DNA of 64,000 nt from Rotaria socialis (Eukaryota; Rotifera; Eurotatoria; Philodinida; Philodinidae), in assembly GCA_905331475.1 (NCBI GenBank), contig CAJNYU010002647.1, positions 123,443 to 187,442 on the forward strand, given 5' to 3'. The notes under the pieces are model-generated. The model was not told the DNA's origin, searched no databases, and worked only from the letters and a program-made list of their open reading frames with translations. The translations under genes and the position numbers were made by a program. Positions 27,050 to 38,794 of the stretch are shown in pieces. How positions within the stretch are numbered: the stretch's first letter is position 1; each line of letters starts with the position of its first letter.

Positions 27050-28005
27050 TAGCCTCTTTTTGTGTACTCAAAAAAGTGAGTACACTCTAGAATCGGTCAG
27101 TGTGTCCGTCCGGCCGTCCGGCCGTCCGTTTACACGATAACTCTCGAAAGGAGAGTTAGATCATGATGAAATTTTCTACACAGTTCAGCCTCATTAATGT
27201 CTCAGTCGAGTCCGAAGATGAGAAGGATCCGCCAAGAAATGGTTGAGTTATCGAAAAAATTGTCATTATTGACCAATCCAACCCTGAGGGGAGGTACAGG
27301 GATTTTTCAAAAAAAACATTTTTCTTAGAATTATTCACAACACATATAAATCGACTCAGTTTTTAACGCTGATTCCGAATCTGATATTAATTTTGAACCA
27401 AATCGTAGCTTTCTAACAAAATATCGCCTGAAAAAGGTCTAAAAAATGCACAAAACCGGCATCCAGAAACCAAATTGGCTAAATATATTTCAGATGACCA
27501 GTAGTTTTGGGGTTTCTCAAATGGCTGGTTTTGTAGCTAGTCAAAAGGACAATCGAAAGGTGAAAACCCGAACTCGATAGCTATTAATATTGGTGATTTA
27601 TTAGGAGAATACTGATGCCTGTATCTATTATATATCTCTTATAGATTCATGAGGTTCCTTACGATCGTAATTCCGCTAGATACAAGCGCAAATCCACTCA
27701 AAAATAACTCTTCTTGCCCAGTTTTCCAAGCTAAACACGAATCTGAACTTAATTTCTGTGATTTCTAAAGATATTATATCACTCTAAGAGCAGAGTCAGT
27801 GGTCATCGGATATGGTCGCATACAGTGTGGTCCATGCTAACTTAGCACGCCTGTATTTTCTCCTTGAGGGTGTGGTGACAAGGGATTATCTTGATGAGAT
27901 CTGTGTCTTATAGAAAGAAAGAAAAGGAATATACCTTTTCACTTTTTGAAGTACACATAACACTCGGATTTAAATCCGAGGTTTTCGCATTTATTTTTTT
28001 AGAGA
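27050..28005 (+). repeat. Dispersed repeat R1, copy 2 (longest copy)
   Basis: Starts TGTGTACTCAAAAAAGTGAGTACACTCTAGAATCGG, a palindrome-like head. It follows copies 1 and 3 to about 27480, then carries about 450 bp that they lack. It rejoins them at AGTACACATAACACTCGGATTTAAATCCGAGG and ends in a T-rich tail. Copies 1 and 3 are therefore either deletion derivatives, or this copy has an insertion. Confidence 0.85.
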
Positions 28006-28789
28006 ACGAAAAGTATCTCCCTATTGACTAATATAGAAATAGTCACATATCAAAATTTAAAAAAATACATTGTATCATTTGATTTATTTTAACATGTCGA
28101 CTACTGAAAGGTCATGAGTTTCTTTCTGAAAATTCATGATATTTTATTTTACTGTAAACATATAAATTATCATCAACCAATAATTTCGTCTGTTCTAAAT
28201 TTAATCATTGTCAAGGAGAGAGCAGCGAGACCTTCATACTTCGAAATGAATCATAGGTGAAATGCAGTTAGAGGTACGCCTGTACGCTGAAGTGCAATAC
28301 TTTTGCTTTTCTGTTGCCTTGCCCGAAAAGTAAAAGGATTAACTGGTAATACATTTTTATCTACTAAATAGAACTTTCAGATTATACAAGAATGCTGATG
28401 AACTAGTTTTGATAGTTCTACATGTTCTCTAAGAGTTCTGTAAAATTAGACAGAAGTTTTTTCGTGTCACCAAATTATGTAAAAAATGTATTGTCCTCAA
28501 GAAATTTTTCTTTTATTGGAGCACCAACAATAAAAGATGACCTGAAAGCTTTCAAAAAGTATAATTATACCACTCATGTCGAAATGCATTTAGCAACGTA
28601 CTCTGTGTTTCAAGGACAGATAAGTACACGTCGATCCAATTAGATTCACTCACTTTTGTTATGCTTCTCATAACTGATAATTTTCTTTTCTATATTCTAT
28701 ATTAATTGATGTCGAAACATCTGTAGTGATGTACTGAATACTAGAATTGTTTTCTGTAGAATTTGAACATCTGACTCTATCTTATTTAC
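28006..28789. other. Spacer downstream of the orphan SulP exon
   Basis: No further permease exon could be found. A 73-codon plus-strand frame at 28422-28643 has no recognised domain. Confidence 0.4.
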
Positions 28790-29167
28790 CTTGCTTGTAG
28801 CAAAAAACCAATAAATCACAACTCCAACAAATGAACTATATAAACCAAATTGTGGAGCCAATTTTGCCAGGCCAGCATAGGCCATACTTTGCGGTATAAC
28901 AATAGCACCAACAGTCAAACCAGCTATAAGATCACCCCAAAACCATGTTAAATTATATCGATAAATCCAACTGAGAAAAGGTAAATAAGAGATAAAATAA
29001 TTTTTAATTCGTTGTGTTGGATTATTCGTGTGTTTTTTCATCCAGCTTTTGACAGTCGGATAGGATTCAAAATACTCATGATGAATAACAGTTTTGATTC
29101 GACCTAATGCGTTTGCCGATGTCGATATTGGGTAAAGTCCAATATCGTCATTTATAGGTCCTACCAT
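28790..29167 (-). pseudogene. Orphan first exon of a sulfate permease (SulP/SLC26)
   Basis: A 126-codon exon from an ATG to a good donor (AAG then GTAAATAAG). It encodes the N-terminal cytosolic part and first membrane segments of a SulP transporter: YNLTWFWGDLIAGLTVGAIV, then PQSMAYAGLAKLAPQFGLYS, then WFFATSK. In intact proteins the next residues are D-I/V-T/S-I-G, but no exon encoding them and the remaining ~500 residues was found downstream on this strand. SulP proteins move sulfate or other anions. The wording around FFATSK is closer to fungal and plant permeases than to animal SLC26, so it may be a transferred gene. Called a gene fragment; a distant next exon outside the searched stretch is the alternative. 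Confidence 0.7.
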
Positions 29168-30427
29168 AATGAATGGTGCACAATATGTTCGTAGTACAGG
29201 TATTTACTGTATGAAATAGATATAAATAGAAACTTTATGTTTATCGAATAAAGATATACAAATGAATAATTGTTTATTATTGAAAGAAAAATCCAATAAA
29301 GATAAAAGAAAGAATAAAGAAAGAATTCTTATCTATTATCGGTAAATTAGCAAATACCTAGCATGACAACAGGAGATCTCAATCGATATGATTTCATCAC
29401 AGCAGATATTTGATATTATTGAAAAATAAAATTAACAAATAAAAAAATACATGGGCATTGTTCTTTAGTAGTGCATTTCTACCTATAGAATCATACCTTG
29501 TTGTTATTTCCGTGATAAAAATTAAACATTAAATTTTCAGAGAAAACAGAATTTACTATTTACTTCATTTGTATCTTTATTTTATAAATATAAAGAATTC
29601 ATTTATGTTTATTCATTGTTGAAATGATGAAGATTTCTTTATTTTTATTAAATAAAGTTAAAGATTTTATTTATATTTATTCGTTATTATAAAACAAAGT
29701 AAAAATAAAATAACGCTCCTACTGTGTCGTATATAAACATGCCAATATACTGCACTCTGTTCGATAGGAGTTATGAAGCGTAACTTGGCAATCATCCATT
29801 ATATGAGAAGAAATCATTCAATCGATAACGTGTGAATATATAAATAGAAGATGCAACGATATAAATCATTGCTTATTTTTAGTTCAGATAAAATAGTGTT
29901 TAGGGTAATTGATATATGTTTACTCACATGAATAGAAACAATATTATAGTGTAGTTACTTGTATTTGCATTTTCCCTTGTGATTCAAACTAAGATATCTA
30001 ATACATTCTTTTTCTCCATTCATGTGAGACGGGAGTCTTATTAGTGTACCGCCTCCTCTCCCCGGAGATGTGAAGTTGAAGTGGTAAGATTTCATAAAAA
30101 GATATCATAGGAAAAAATTCAATGTGGAATACTAAAGGCACATACTTCATAGTCAAAATTGATCAGCTATAGTTTGCTTGCAACCTATAGTTTAATTACC
30201 TTTTATTTATGCAGTCTCATATAATTTTTCTTGATTTTAGTGTCATAGACAAATACCATCAGCCTCTCCAATGTTCTAAATAGTTGATAATAAATTTCGA
30301 TGTTTTTGCTTGATGAACAACATCTCTAATCCTTGGCATATGAAAATTTGAATACTTAATTAATTATAATGATTCTATATTTATGCATTGTATATACGAC
30401 GACTTATGATGATCCACAATAACATAA
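29168..30427. other. Intergenic sequence, 1.3 kb
   Basis: AT-rich, including a very A/T-dense stretch at about 29570-29710. No gene or repeat could be supported. Confidence 0.45.
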
Positions 30428-30955
30428 AAATAAATGTGGAAACTTCGGATTTCATCCGAAAGTTATGTGTACTGCAAAAAGTGCATGGGATGTATGAGTC
30501 ATTCTAGAATGTCTGAACACCAAAATTATCATGAGAAACTAGGCAATNTGATTTCTGGATGGAGTTTTTGTGAATTTTGAGACGTTTTTCAGGCGATGTT
30601 TCATTAGAAAGCTATGACTTAGTTCAAAACTAATATCAGATTTAGAATCAGCGTTAAAAACTGAGTCGACTTATATATGTTGTGAATAATTCTGAGAAAG
30701 ATTTATTTTTTGAAAAAAAATCCCTGTACTCCTCCTCAGGGATGGCCTGGTCAAAAATGACAATTTTTTCGATAACTCAACCATTTCTTGACGGATCTTT
30801 CTCATCTTCGAACTCGACCGAGATATTCATGAAATTGAACTCTCTGGAAAATTTCATCACGGTCTGACTCTCCTTTCGCAAGCTATCGTGCCTACGGCCG
30901 GACACACTGACCGATTCTAGAGTGTACTCACTTTTTGAGTACACAAAAAATACTC
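30428..30955 (-). repeat. Dispersed repeat R1, copy 3
   Basis: Inverse orientation to copies 1 and 2, reading from TGTGTACTCAAAAAGTGAGTACACTC near 30945 down to the CGGATTTCATCCG hairpin near 30450. It closely matches copy 1 throughout and contains a single N at 30548. Copies 2 and 3 flank the orphan SulP exon in opposite orientation. Confidence 0.85.
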
Positions 30956-32474
30956 AGAATGTACGCAAACTAGCGGAGGTTACGTAAGATTTATTTTCGG
31001 TGTCGTATTTCTCTGCGTATCATCCTATTGTTCTTTACAAGGTCATGGAAATATACGATCGTAGTTATCATCCATAAAAACCATTGTCCTGTAACTAAAT
31101 ACAAAGTAGCACGAATGTTTATGATTTTCTCCTGAGAGAATGCCCTTTGTTCTATAGAGACGTCAAAAACACTTTTGTATTTTATTAACATGACATTAAA
31201 TAAAATGAATGAAATATATGCATACTATTAAAATATAATTTACTGGCTTATATAGGCTTATATTTGTTCTTTGAGAAGAAGTGCAATATCATAAAACGAC
31301 AAGAGCATCATTTGAGATGCAACATGGAAAGATACTGTAACTTGCATACTTAACTGACTGAATAAAAAGCAAAACAACGTTTTATAGCTGAGTCTTGGTG
31401 TTACAGCATGTTCCATTGTATCAGATGTTATCTTGCCTATGCATGTTATTCGCATAACTCAGTACGCACATAGCAACATACAATGTTGGCAATGATAATT
31501 TTCGATCATCTAATATCCATCATCATATGCATTTAAATGTTTAAACTTCAGAGAAAAATTCAACAAAATCAGAATCATATTGCTAATTTATCTAAATTTA
31601 GAAAAATCCTCTTAAGATCAGTGACATATTCAATTCAAATCAATACCCTAACGTTCTATGATGATTAATATTATTTTATTCACAAAACTCGAATAGAGAC
31701 GTCGCTTATTGAATAAATATTTCTCAGTTCGTTGAGTTTATTACGACGATTGATAACAAGTTCTATAATTGTATGCGTCCCATGCGTAATAGACTTGATT
31801 GCTCTCGAATTAATATATATATATTAATTTCTAAATCGATTTATTGATAGGCTTGTATCGCATCATAAATCTGCATGAATTCAAATGTCACGAATAGATG
31901 TACAATTATTGCTTTTTATTGTCTTCCCCTTTCTCATATATTGATTGAAATGAATATATTTCTTTCTTTTTTTTTTATATAATAGAAACATGTAAACAAA
32001 ATCTATGCATCTCTAGCGGATCCACACACATGTGTTGCTTTTATAGTTTGATGAAAAAGAGCACCTAGTACTTTTTCTTTTTTGTTTAAAGAAAGATTTT
32101 CTTTGTAGTCGAGAATCTTATTATTCAGTACATTAAACAAATTTCTATAACATAATAGCTACCTTCGAGTATTTCTAATTGATACATAAATACATAATCA
32201 AATTTATTATACTTCATTTTGTGTCTGTATTGTACTCTTTCATATCAAATTGAAACACATTCTCTATATACTTATTCTTAATGTGTTATTGAATAATGAT
32301 ATGATGATTGCTTTTCTTTTTTGTAAGATTTTAATCTGATTTATGATGTTGACAACTGATAACTATACGGTTTGATTATTGATTGCCAAAATACCAGTAC
32401 TATACCTTTAGATATAATTAAACGAAAACAAAAACAAGCTACAGGATTACGATTAATAATCATTTTTCAATACA
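30956..32474. other. Intergenic sequence upstream of the antiporter
   Basis: No supported gene. A short AT palindrome lies near 31810-31830. The right part should include the antiporter promoter. Confidence 0.45.
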
Positions 32475-35400
32475 ATGGTGACTCTATTTGAAAATCCTCA
32501 TGAATCGCCTTTGGCAATGTTTTTACTACAAGTATTTATCACATTGATTGTATGTAAAATTCTTGCCAAGTTATTGTCATTCATTCGTCAACCTCAAGTC
32601 ATTGGACAGATCATTGCTGGTATTATTTTTGGGCCGTCAATTCTAGGTTAATATAGCAAAATATGGATCATCGCTTTGCAAAACAAAAACTTTTTTTTCT
32701 ATTATTATGTTAGGTTATGCTAAAGGTTGGACTGAGGCTATATGGCCAACTTCGAGCCTAAAAATCTTTCAATTGATAGCCAATTTAGGTTTAATATTTT
32801 TCATGTTTTTTCTTGGATTAGAACTTGACTTACAGCAAATTAAAGCAAACTGGAAAGTAACTATTCCAGTTGCGTGTGTCAGTATAATCTTTCCTGGTGT
32901 GTATTCTCAATTTTAAATAGTTTAGTTGTTGAAAATGAATCTTATCGCATTTAGTGGGTATTGGATGTGCAGTAGCCTTGTGGTTTTATCAGATGAATGA
33001 AGGAATAGAAACGAGTAAAACAGCTTTTATTCTGTTCATCGGTAGGAAATCAGGGGAAAACTATTTTTCATACTATCTAGATTATTTGTTTGTTTTCTTC
33101 TTAGCTTCTGGGTTTGGATTTTCGGCATTTCCTGTGTTAGCTACATTACTAAATTCGATGAATTTACTTAGTGAACCTATTGGTGTTCAAACAATATCAT
33201 TAGCTGCTGTAGAAGATATTGTTGTTTGGGTTGTTTTGGCTGTAGCTAGTGCTTTTTCATCGGGTGGTTCTGCCCTTCAAGGACTTTATACATTGTTACT
33301 AACGTTAGCTTTCATTTTAATCATGTTCATAGTTATTCGACCGATTTTCGGGTGGGCTCATGGTTATTATCTACGTCGTGAAAATGATTGTAATGTCTAC
33401 ATTGTTGTTGGCTGTTTTTTATTACTTCTTATTGCATCATTTACAACAGAAGTGATGGGTAAAAATAGGTTCTTAACCCTTTCCAGCCGGCTCCCAAAAG
33501 CGACATAGTTAAAACTCTTCTTCAGCACATATTTTCTTATCCTGCCAGAGAGATAGCAAAAAAATATTTCTTAAAATTGAACGGTGCTTCTATGTTGAAT
33601 GGCTGTATGTTGCCATTTGGCAACAGCCGGCCGTAAAGGGTCAAANAAGAATTTTTATTCAAAGTCAATTTTTTCTATACCAAATATCAGTAAAGCGCTG
33701 AAAGAATTTTATCGATTTGTTTCGAAAATTGCGTCTGTCAAATAATTGTAATCAACTTTATATTAGTCAAAGTTATTTAACCCTTTCCAGCCGGCTCCCA
33801 AAAGCGACGTAGTTAAAATTCTTCTTCTGCATATATTTTCTTATCCTGCCATAGAGATAGCAAAAAACTATTTCTTAAAATTGAACGGTGCTTCTATGTT
33901 GAATGGCTGTATGTTGCCATTTGGCAACAGCCGGCCGTAAAGGGTCAAAACTTTGAAAAATTCAGTTGTCATTTTCGATCATCGAAATTCACTATTTTGC
34001 GTTCCTTTCATTTAATTGTTCAAGAAAAAAGTGTAAAAAATTTATACGATACGTCTGCACAGTTTCTTCGCGATTCAAATCGACTTCGTACGAAAAATTT
34101 GACATACGTTGAACTTAAGAAGAGAGTAGCCGTATGGGATTTTGTGTTAGTTGGTATCAGAATAGGTATGCTTGTAGATCTTTTATTTCTCTACACCCGT
34201 GCCAATACGTAAATTAAATATCCATTTCCATACCAATTATTGAGAGCTACAATACTATCATGCTGACTTTTTTTTATAGAAAATTCCATTTAAAGCTAGG
34301 GAAAACTATGTAAATGCATCAGATATGTTTTGTATGCTTTGTTCTTGTATGAATAAATGAAAAGACGCAAAATAGCGAATAACGATAATCGAAAATGAAA
34401 AAAGATTTTTCAAAAATTTTGACCCCTCGCGGCCGGTTGTTGCCATTTGGCAACATCCATGCCTCTTATTGTCAGTACTTATTGAATCATCTCTTTGAGT
34501 GATACAATATACAATAGATCAAGGAGGGGAAATTTACCACTAGCGACCTGTGGGATTGAATGATTTAGGGTACCATAAGAACATCTATTATGACTCAGTT
34601 GATCTTTAGAAGTATTCAGGAGGACTCCGGTAATTTTCTCAGCTGAACGTTTTTGTTTTGTTTCATGGGCTATGGCTGTGTTCTAAAATATCTTGTAGTA
34701 ATTATTGAACTATTGATTCACTATCTGTTCACAGTGTAGCTAGACCTTTCTTAAAATATCGGCACAATGTTGCCAAATGGCAACATCCGGCCGTAAAGGG
34801 TTAAATGTCTAATAATGAAACATAGATTATGTTACTCTAAAGAACAAATCAATTCATAAAAGATTTATTTGAATAGGTATTCATGCATTTTTTGGAGCAT
34901 TCATCGCTGGTCTATGTATTCCACGAAAAGGTGAATTAGTCGAATTTTTATCCATACGTATTGAATTGATTATTGTTGAATTTTTCTTACCGTAAGTAAA
35001 TTTGACTAGCTATATTTATTGATAACAAATTGCATTCTGATAATTGCAGTCTTTACTTCGCCAATAGTGGTTTGAAAACGAAATTGAATCTTTTAAATAC
35101 AGGCCGATCATGGTGGACATTATTAATTCTTATTATTTTGGCTTCTGTAGCAAAAGTAATTCCTGTGACATTAGCAACAAAATTATGTACACGAAAACCA
35201 TGGAATTATTGTGCATCGATGGGAGTTTTAATGAATACTCGTGGCATAGTACAATTAGTTGTCTTGAATATTGGTGTTCAACTTAAAGTTATTTCACCTG
35301 TCATTTTTGCAATGTTTGTTTTAATGGCAACTGTTTTAACATTTATCACTTCACCTATTTTGTATCTTCTATATCAACGTAATGCTGCTTCGAAACTTAT

Positions 35401-35698
35401 TGAAGAATCAAACGCTGCCAATGATCTTAGTATGACTGCACAAGGAGAAAATAATGTTGAAAAAGCTAAAGAGGACATCACCGTAATTACAGTAGCTGAA
35501 AACGGAGTTATATCCCCCAGTGAATTGTCAACTGGACAAGTGATAATAAACACAAGAAATGCAAGTTCGCAGAGTTTACATAATCACTTAGCTCATCGTC
35601 ATAGTTCTTCAAGAATCATGTATGATGCTGATGGAAATCGATGGGAATTACGAGCCCATGAATCGCCAAGAAGACCAAGTCATATGACTCTATTTTAA
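32475..35698 (+). CDS. CPA2-type cation/proton antiporter (Kef/CHX-like)
   Basis: Six exons, about 519 aa: 32475-32646, 32714-32896, 32955-33041, 33105-33458, 34877-34991, 35050-35698, with all phases joining. The protein is a Na+/H+ exchanger-fold membrane protein. The first segment ends QPQVIGQIIAGIIFGPSILG. LIFFMFFLGLELDL, SGFGFSAFPVLATLL, AAVEDIVVWVVLAVA, HAFFGAFIAGLCIPRKG and MNTRGIVQLVVLNIG follow, in the order usual for KefB, plant CHX and fungal Kha1 antiporters. The acidic pair at the core transport site is ED instead of the common DD. It ends with a hydrophilic tail of ~90 residues without a KTN/RCK domain. Expected activity is K+ or Na+ exchange for protons across a membrane. Fungal/plant-like motifs make a transferred origin plausible. 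Intron 4 (1.4 kb) is filled with repeats; the others are under 70 bp. Confidence 0.88.
33473..33645. mobile_element. TTAA-type MITE, copy A
   Basis: About 172 bp, starting TTAACCCTTTCCAGCCGGCT and ending AGCCGGCCGTAAAGGGTCA, so the ends form an imperfect inverted repeat. Just inside the right end is GTTGCCATTTGGCAAC, a near-perfect palindrome. The left TTAA and CCCTTT suggest a piggyBac-type element, but the right TTAA is not intact. It lies in intron 4 of the antiporter gene; an N follows at 33646. Confidence 0.65.
33777..33948. mobile_element. TTAA-type MITE, copy B
   Basis: Nearly identical to copy A and in the same orientation, about 130 bp downstream in the same intron. Only a few substitutions separate the two, so the duplication is young or is maintained by conversion. 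Confidence 0.7.
34419..34804. mobile_element. TTAA-type element, larger relative C
   Basis: Left end GACCCCTCGCGGCCGG plus TTGCCATTTGGCAACA; right end TGTTGCCAAATGGCAACA plus CCGGCCGTAAAGGGTTAA. The ends are inverted copies of each other and match the right end of copies A and B, while the ~300-bp interior is different. The right end retains an intact TTAA. Confidence 0.65.
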
Positions 35699-36654
35699 TA
35701 GTCGTAGTTTTACAAACACTCGAATACACTTATAGCTAGACTCTAGATGTATATATTTCTCCATTACTTATTCCTGAACAAGTTTTCAAACGAATTCTTC
35801 TCATCACGATTGTTACATTCTATTGAAACAATGCAATATCATCGTGTTGCTTATTGTTCTATTCAGTTTCTGCCATCAACTAGAATTGAGAAGCAAAATT
35901 TTTAGTAGCTATTGGCTTGTAAAATGGAAATATGGCTTTTTATTATTTTTTTCCGATAGATTATAGAGAAATATATATTTTATCACTTTTGTTATTAATT
36001 CGATCTAATTCAATGAAACTTCACAAAATCATTGCCTATAACAGGTATGGGAGAAGTTAGACATACGATTCTATCACATCGTTACAATGAAGTCTTTCGA
36101 TGTTATCCATTTTGAACTTGAATAGATAGCTTCATTTTTGAACTTTAGCCGATGTTCTTTCTTTCACCATACGGATGGATCTATGTAGATATTCGAATCA
36201 CTATAACTAAATTGGTATGAAGCTGACATTTTCTCTGGTCTGGTGTTCCGGTTAACTAACAGTTGAAATATTTGCTCTAAATTATCCATTAAAGAGTAAA
36301 AGATCTCATCGAACCCTACTCTAAAACAAAAATTTCATCACTTCTCTCGATTAGTCTGAAAATAAGTCGATTGAAATGAAAGATGCTCTTGCAATACACA
36401 CCAATTAGGCATTTCATTTACGTATCACTTATAACTTTGAAAAATTTCTCCAAGATATAGAAAAAAACTGAAAACTCTAACTCACACTCGAACAGTGAAT
36501 ATATTCACACTATGCTCAATATTTTATCTATTGATTTTAGACAAATATTAACAATTTCAGTAATTGAACAAGATAGAACTTGAATAGAAAGAAAAATATA
36601 ATTACATGTGATGTTATAATGTACAATGACATTGATTTATTCGCAACCGTTATT
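35699..36654. other. Intergenic sequence, about 950 bp
   Basis: 3' flank of the antiporter followed by AT-rich DNA. No gene or repeat is supported. Confidence 0.45.
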
Positions 36655-38794
36655 TTATTTCTTCTTAACAATTTGACATGGAATATGATTTATAAGAATA
36701 TAATTTAGAAGACGAATTGATTTCTCAACGCAATATAACCATGTTGTGGTATATTTTTCTGTATCGGTATCAGAGACCGAAACCGATGGCAAAAGTGCCA
36801 TTCGATTCAATTCGGGTTTTCTGGTCTTTTAAAAATTGTAATTCGATTCGATTCGGATTTTCTGGTCTTTTTAAAATTGTAATTCGATTCGATTCGGCTA
36901 AAAACACGAAAAAAATCAATTCGATTCGATTCGATTCGACTCAAATTGGGTTTACAAAATATGNTGCACTTGACCATGATAGCGATATGAACAGAACAGG
37001 GATGACCATTAAATAAGCACGACTGACAGAGACAAAGAAAGAGAAACAGTGGACGTCCTTTTTCATGCGTCATCTCTTATACTAGTCAACTGCCCTCGAC
37101 CATAACACCAGAACAAAGAAAATGATTTTCAATAGCCGAATGAAACTGAAAAAAAACGAATCGATTCGATTCGACCTCTTTTCTAGAAGTATCATTCGAT
37201 TCGATTCGGCTTTTTTTTCAATTATTTTTTTATTCATTCGATTCGATTCGGTAGTTTTGAAGTTCCATTCGGAATCGATTCGATTCGCCCCAGACGAATC
37301 GAATCGAATTATTCGGCAATTCGATTCGATTTCGGTCTCTGATCGGTATTATCAAATTTGACGCCATTGTTGACTGCCATTAAATATCGAAATGATTCGT
37401 TGTCAAAAAAGTATGTATTTGTTCGATGAAAAGAAATATCATTCATTGAAAGTGAAGCAAACATTGCTCTTAGCACGGCCGCGGTAGTTCTTGGCATGGA
37501 GAAACTAACATGAGCATGAGTGAAACAAAAATAATGTTTTTTTCGAGCAGTAGCACCTAAACGGTTCAATAGTTGACCAAAACGCGATTGATAACTATTG
37601 TTTAGTCGTGATGCATCTGGTTGAACAAGAAGACACACAGCATTCAAATGATTTCTATTATTAACATAGTCTAAAATATGTTTTATAGTATTGACATTAT
37701 CTTGCGAATCTTCCAAACTAGGCGTATCGATAAAACATAGCTTTTCCCTCATAGCTTCGATTAAGGTCCATTGCATAAGTTTGACAGTGTTGTGCTAATA
37801 GTTCACCGTGCTGATTGGAATGTCCCTACTCGATAGTACATTGTTGAAATCTATCGTTCTTTAACATGACAAATGAAAGAGGTTTTAATACAAATGGACT
37901 ATTAGATTGAGCTTGTTTGATTGTTTTAAATTTAAGATAGTTAGCAAAAGCGTTAACGAAAGTTGATTTACCAATACCTTTTTCACCAAGCATAAGAATA
38001 TTAATGAATTATTCAGCTGTTGATAAAGTCTTTGTATGTTTGATATTTGAACCGAGGCCTGAATTTCCTATTGCCGATGGAATCTGAATTAGAGGAAAGG
38101 GAGATTCGATTTCTTCGAGATGAATAATATGAAGTTCACTGCCAACATCGAGCGATGAATTAACTCTGAATTGTCGAGTAGAATACAATAGAACTTCTTT
38201 TTGTTCGGGAAAAAATGAATGTCGATTGATGTCTTTAGCTACATTATATGCAATATTAAATATGGCTCTTTTTCCCGATTTATGTATATAATTTTCGAGA
38301 ACTCCAATAGATGAGGTACACGATGAAAAAGCTCACTACACAAAGTCTTTTCTCATACAATAATCTGAGCCTAAATCCAATTTAACACCTCTGTAAATAA
38401 TTCGATGTTTACTGTTTGGAAGTTTTGAAAGTGCATTTATAAATAATCGAAGATGGGCAAACCATGGAGTTAATTCACGTCTTCGATTTCGAGAACGAAG
38501 TTTTTCATTGAGAATACTGTAAAATGGTCTTTGTGGGGTCCCCATTCTAATGTGAAAAGCATAATCGATGCTGATTCATCTGCTCGTCTTTTGGTGATTT
38601 GCATTTGTTTTCCCCGTATAAACCATGCGATCAACTTGTGGTACAATAGATTCAAGAGGTTTTACAGCTTCCTCAAGTGAAACTAAAGGTTCATTGTCAA
38701 ATCCCTGTATATGTGGAAGCTTTTGATCTGGTTCAGATATAAAATTAGAGAATTTAGCTGTATTAGCAGGATTGTCGTAGGCTTCGGGCACCAT
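36655..38794 (-). pseudogene. Degraded ADP-ribosyltransferase/GTPase-domain gene
   Basis: From 38794 downward, homologous segments lie in changing frames. First comes a ~70-residue N-terminal part, then an animal-type arginine ADP-ribosyltransferase-like domain (YRGVKLDL for the catalytic arginine strand, AFSSCTSS for the serine strand, EQKEVLLYS for the ExE region). A P-loop GTPase domain follows (LMLGEKGIGKST, then CFIDTPSLED). Breaks seen: frameshifts near 38580-38600 and 38500-38545, adjacent stops at 38333-38338, and further stops at 38009-38011 and 37826-37828. A 571-bp hAT-like element interrupts the 3' coding part; the frame continues past it to a stop at 36655. The intact family would use NAD+ to modify proteins or act in G-domain signalling, but its exact role is unknown. 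This copy cannot encode a full product. Confidence 0.85.
36771..37341. mobile_element. hAT-like MITE inserted in the ART/GTPase pseudogene
   Basis: A 571-bp element with ends CAGAGACCGAAA and TTTCGGTCTCTG. It is flanked by perfect 8-bp copies of ATCGGTAT at 36763-36770 and 37342-37349. The interior is built from ATTCGATTCG/CGAATCGAAT repeats in both orientations. It contains an N at 36964. It encodes no transposase. It resembles the first element of the window in design (short motif arrays inside hAT-type ends) but has a different motif. Confidence 0.88.

Noticed and set aside
28422..28643. 73-codon plus-strand frame next to the SulP exon
   Set aside because: No domain and no exon context; not the missing part of the permease.
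30991..31191. 66-codon minus-strand frame with a hydrophobic segment
   Set aside because: Single hydrophobic run in AT-rich DNA; no partner exon or family signature.
33997..34212. 71-codon frame in intron 4 of the antiporter gene
   Set aside because: Might be a transposase shred, but no motif is recognisable and it overlaps no element border.
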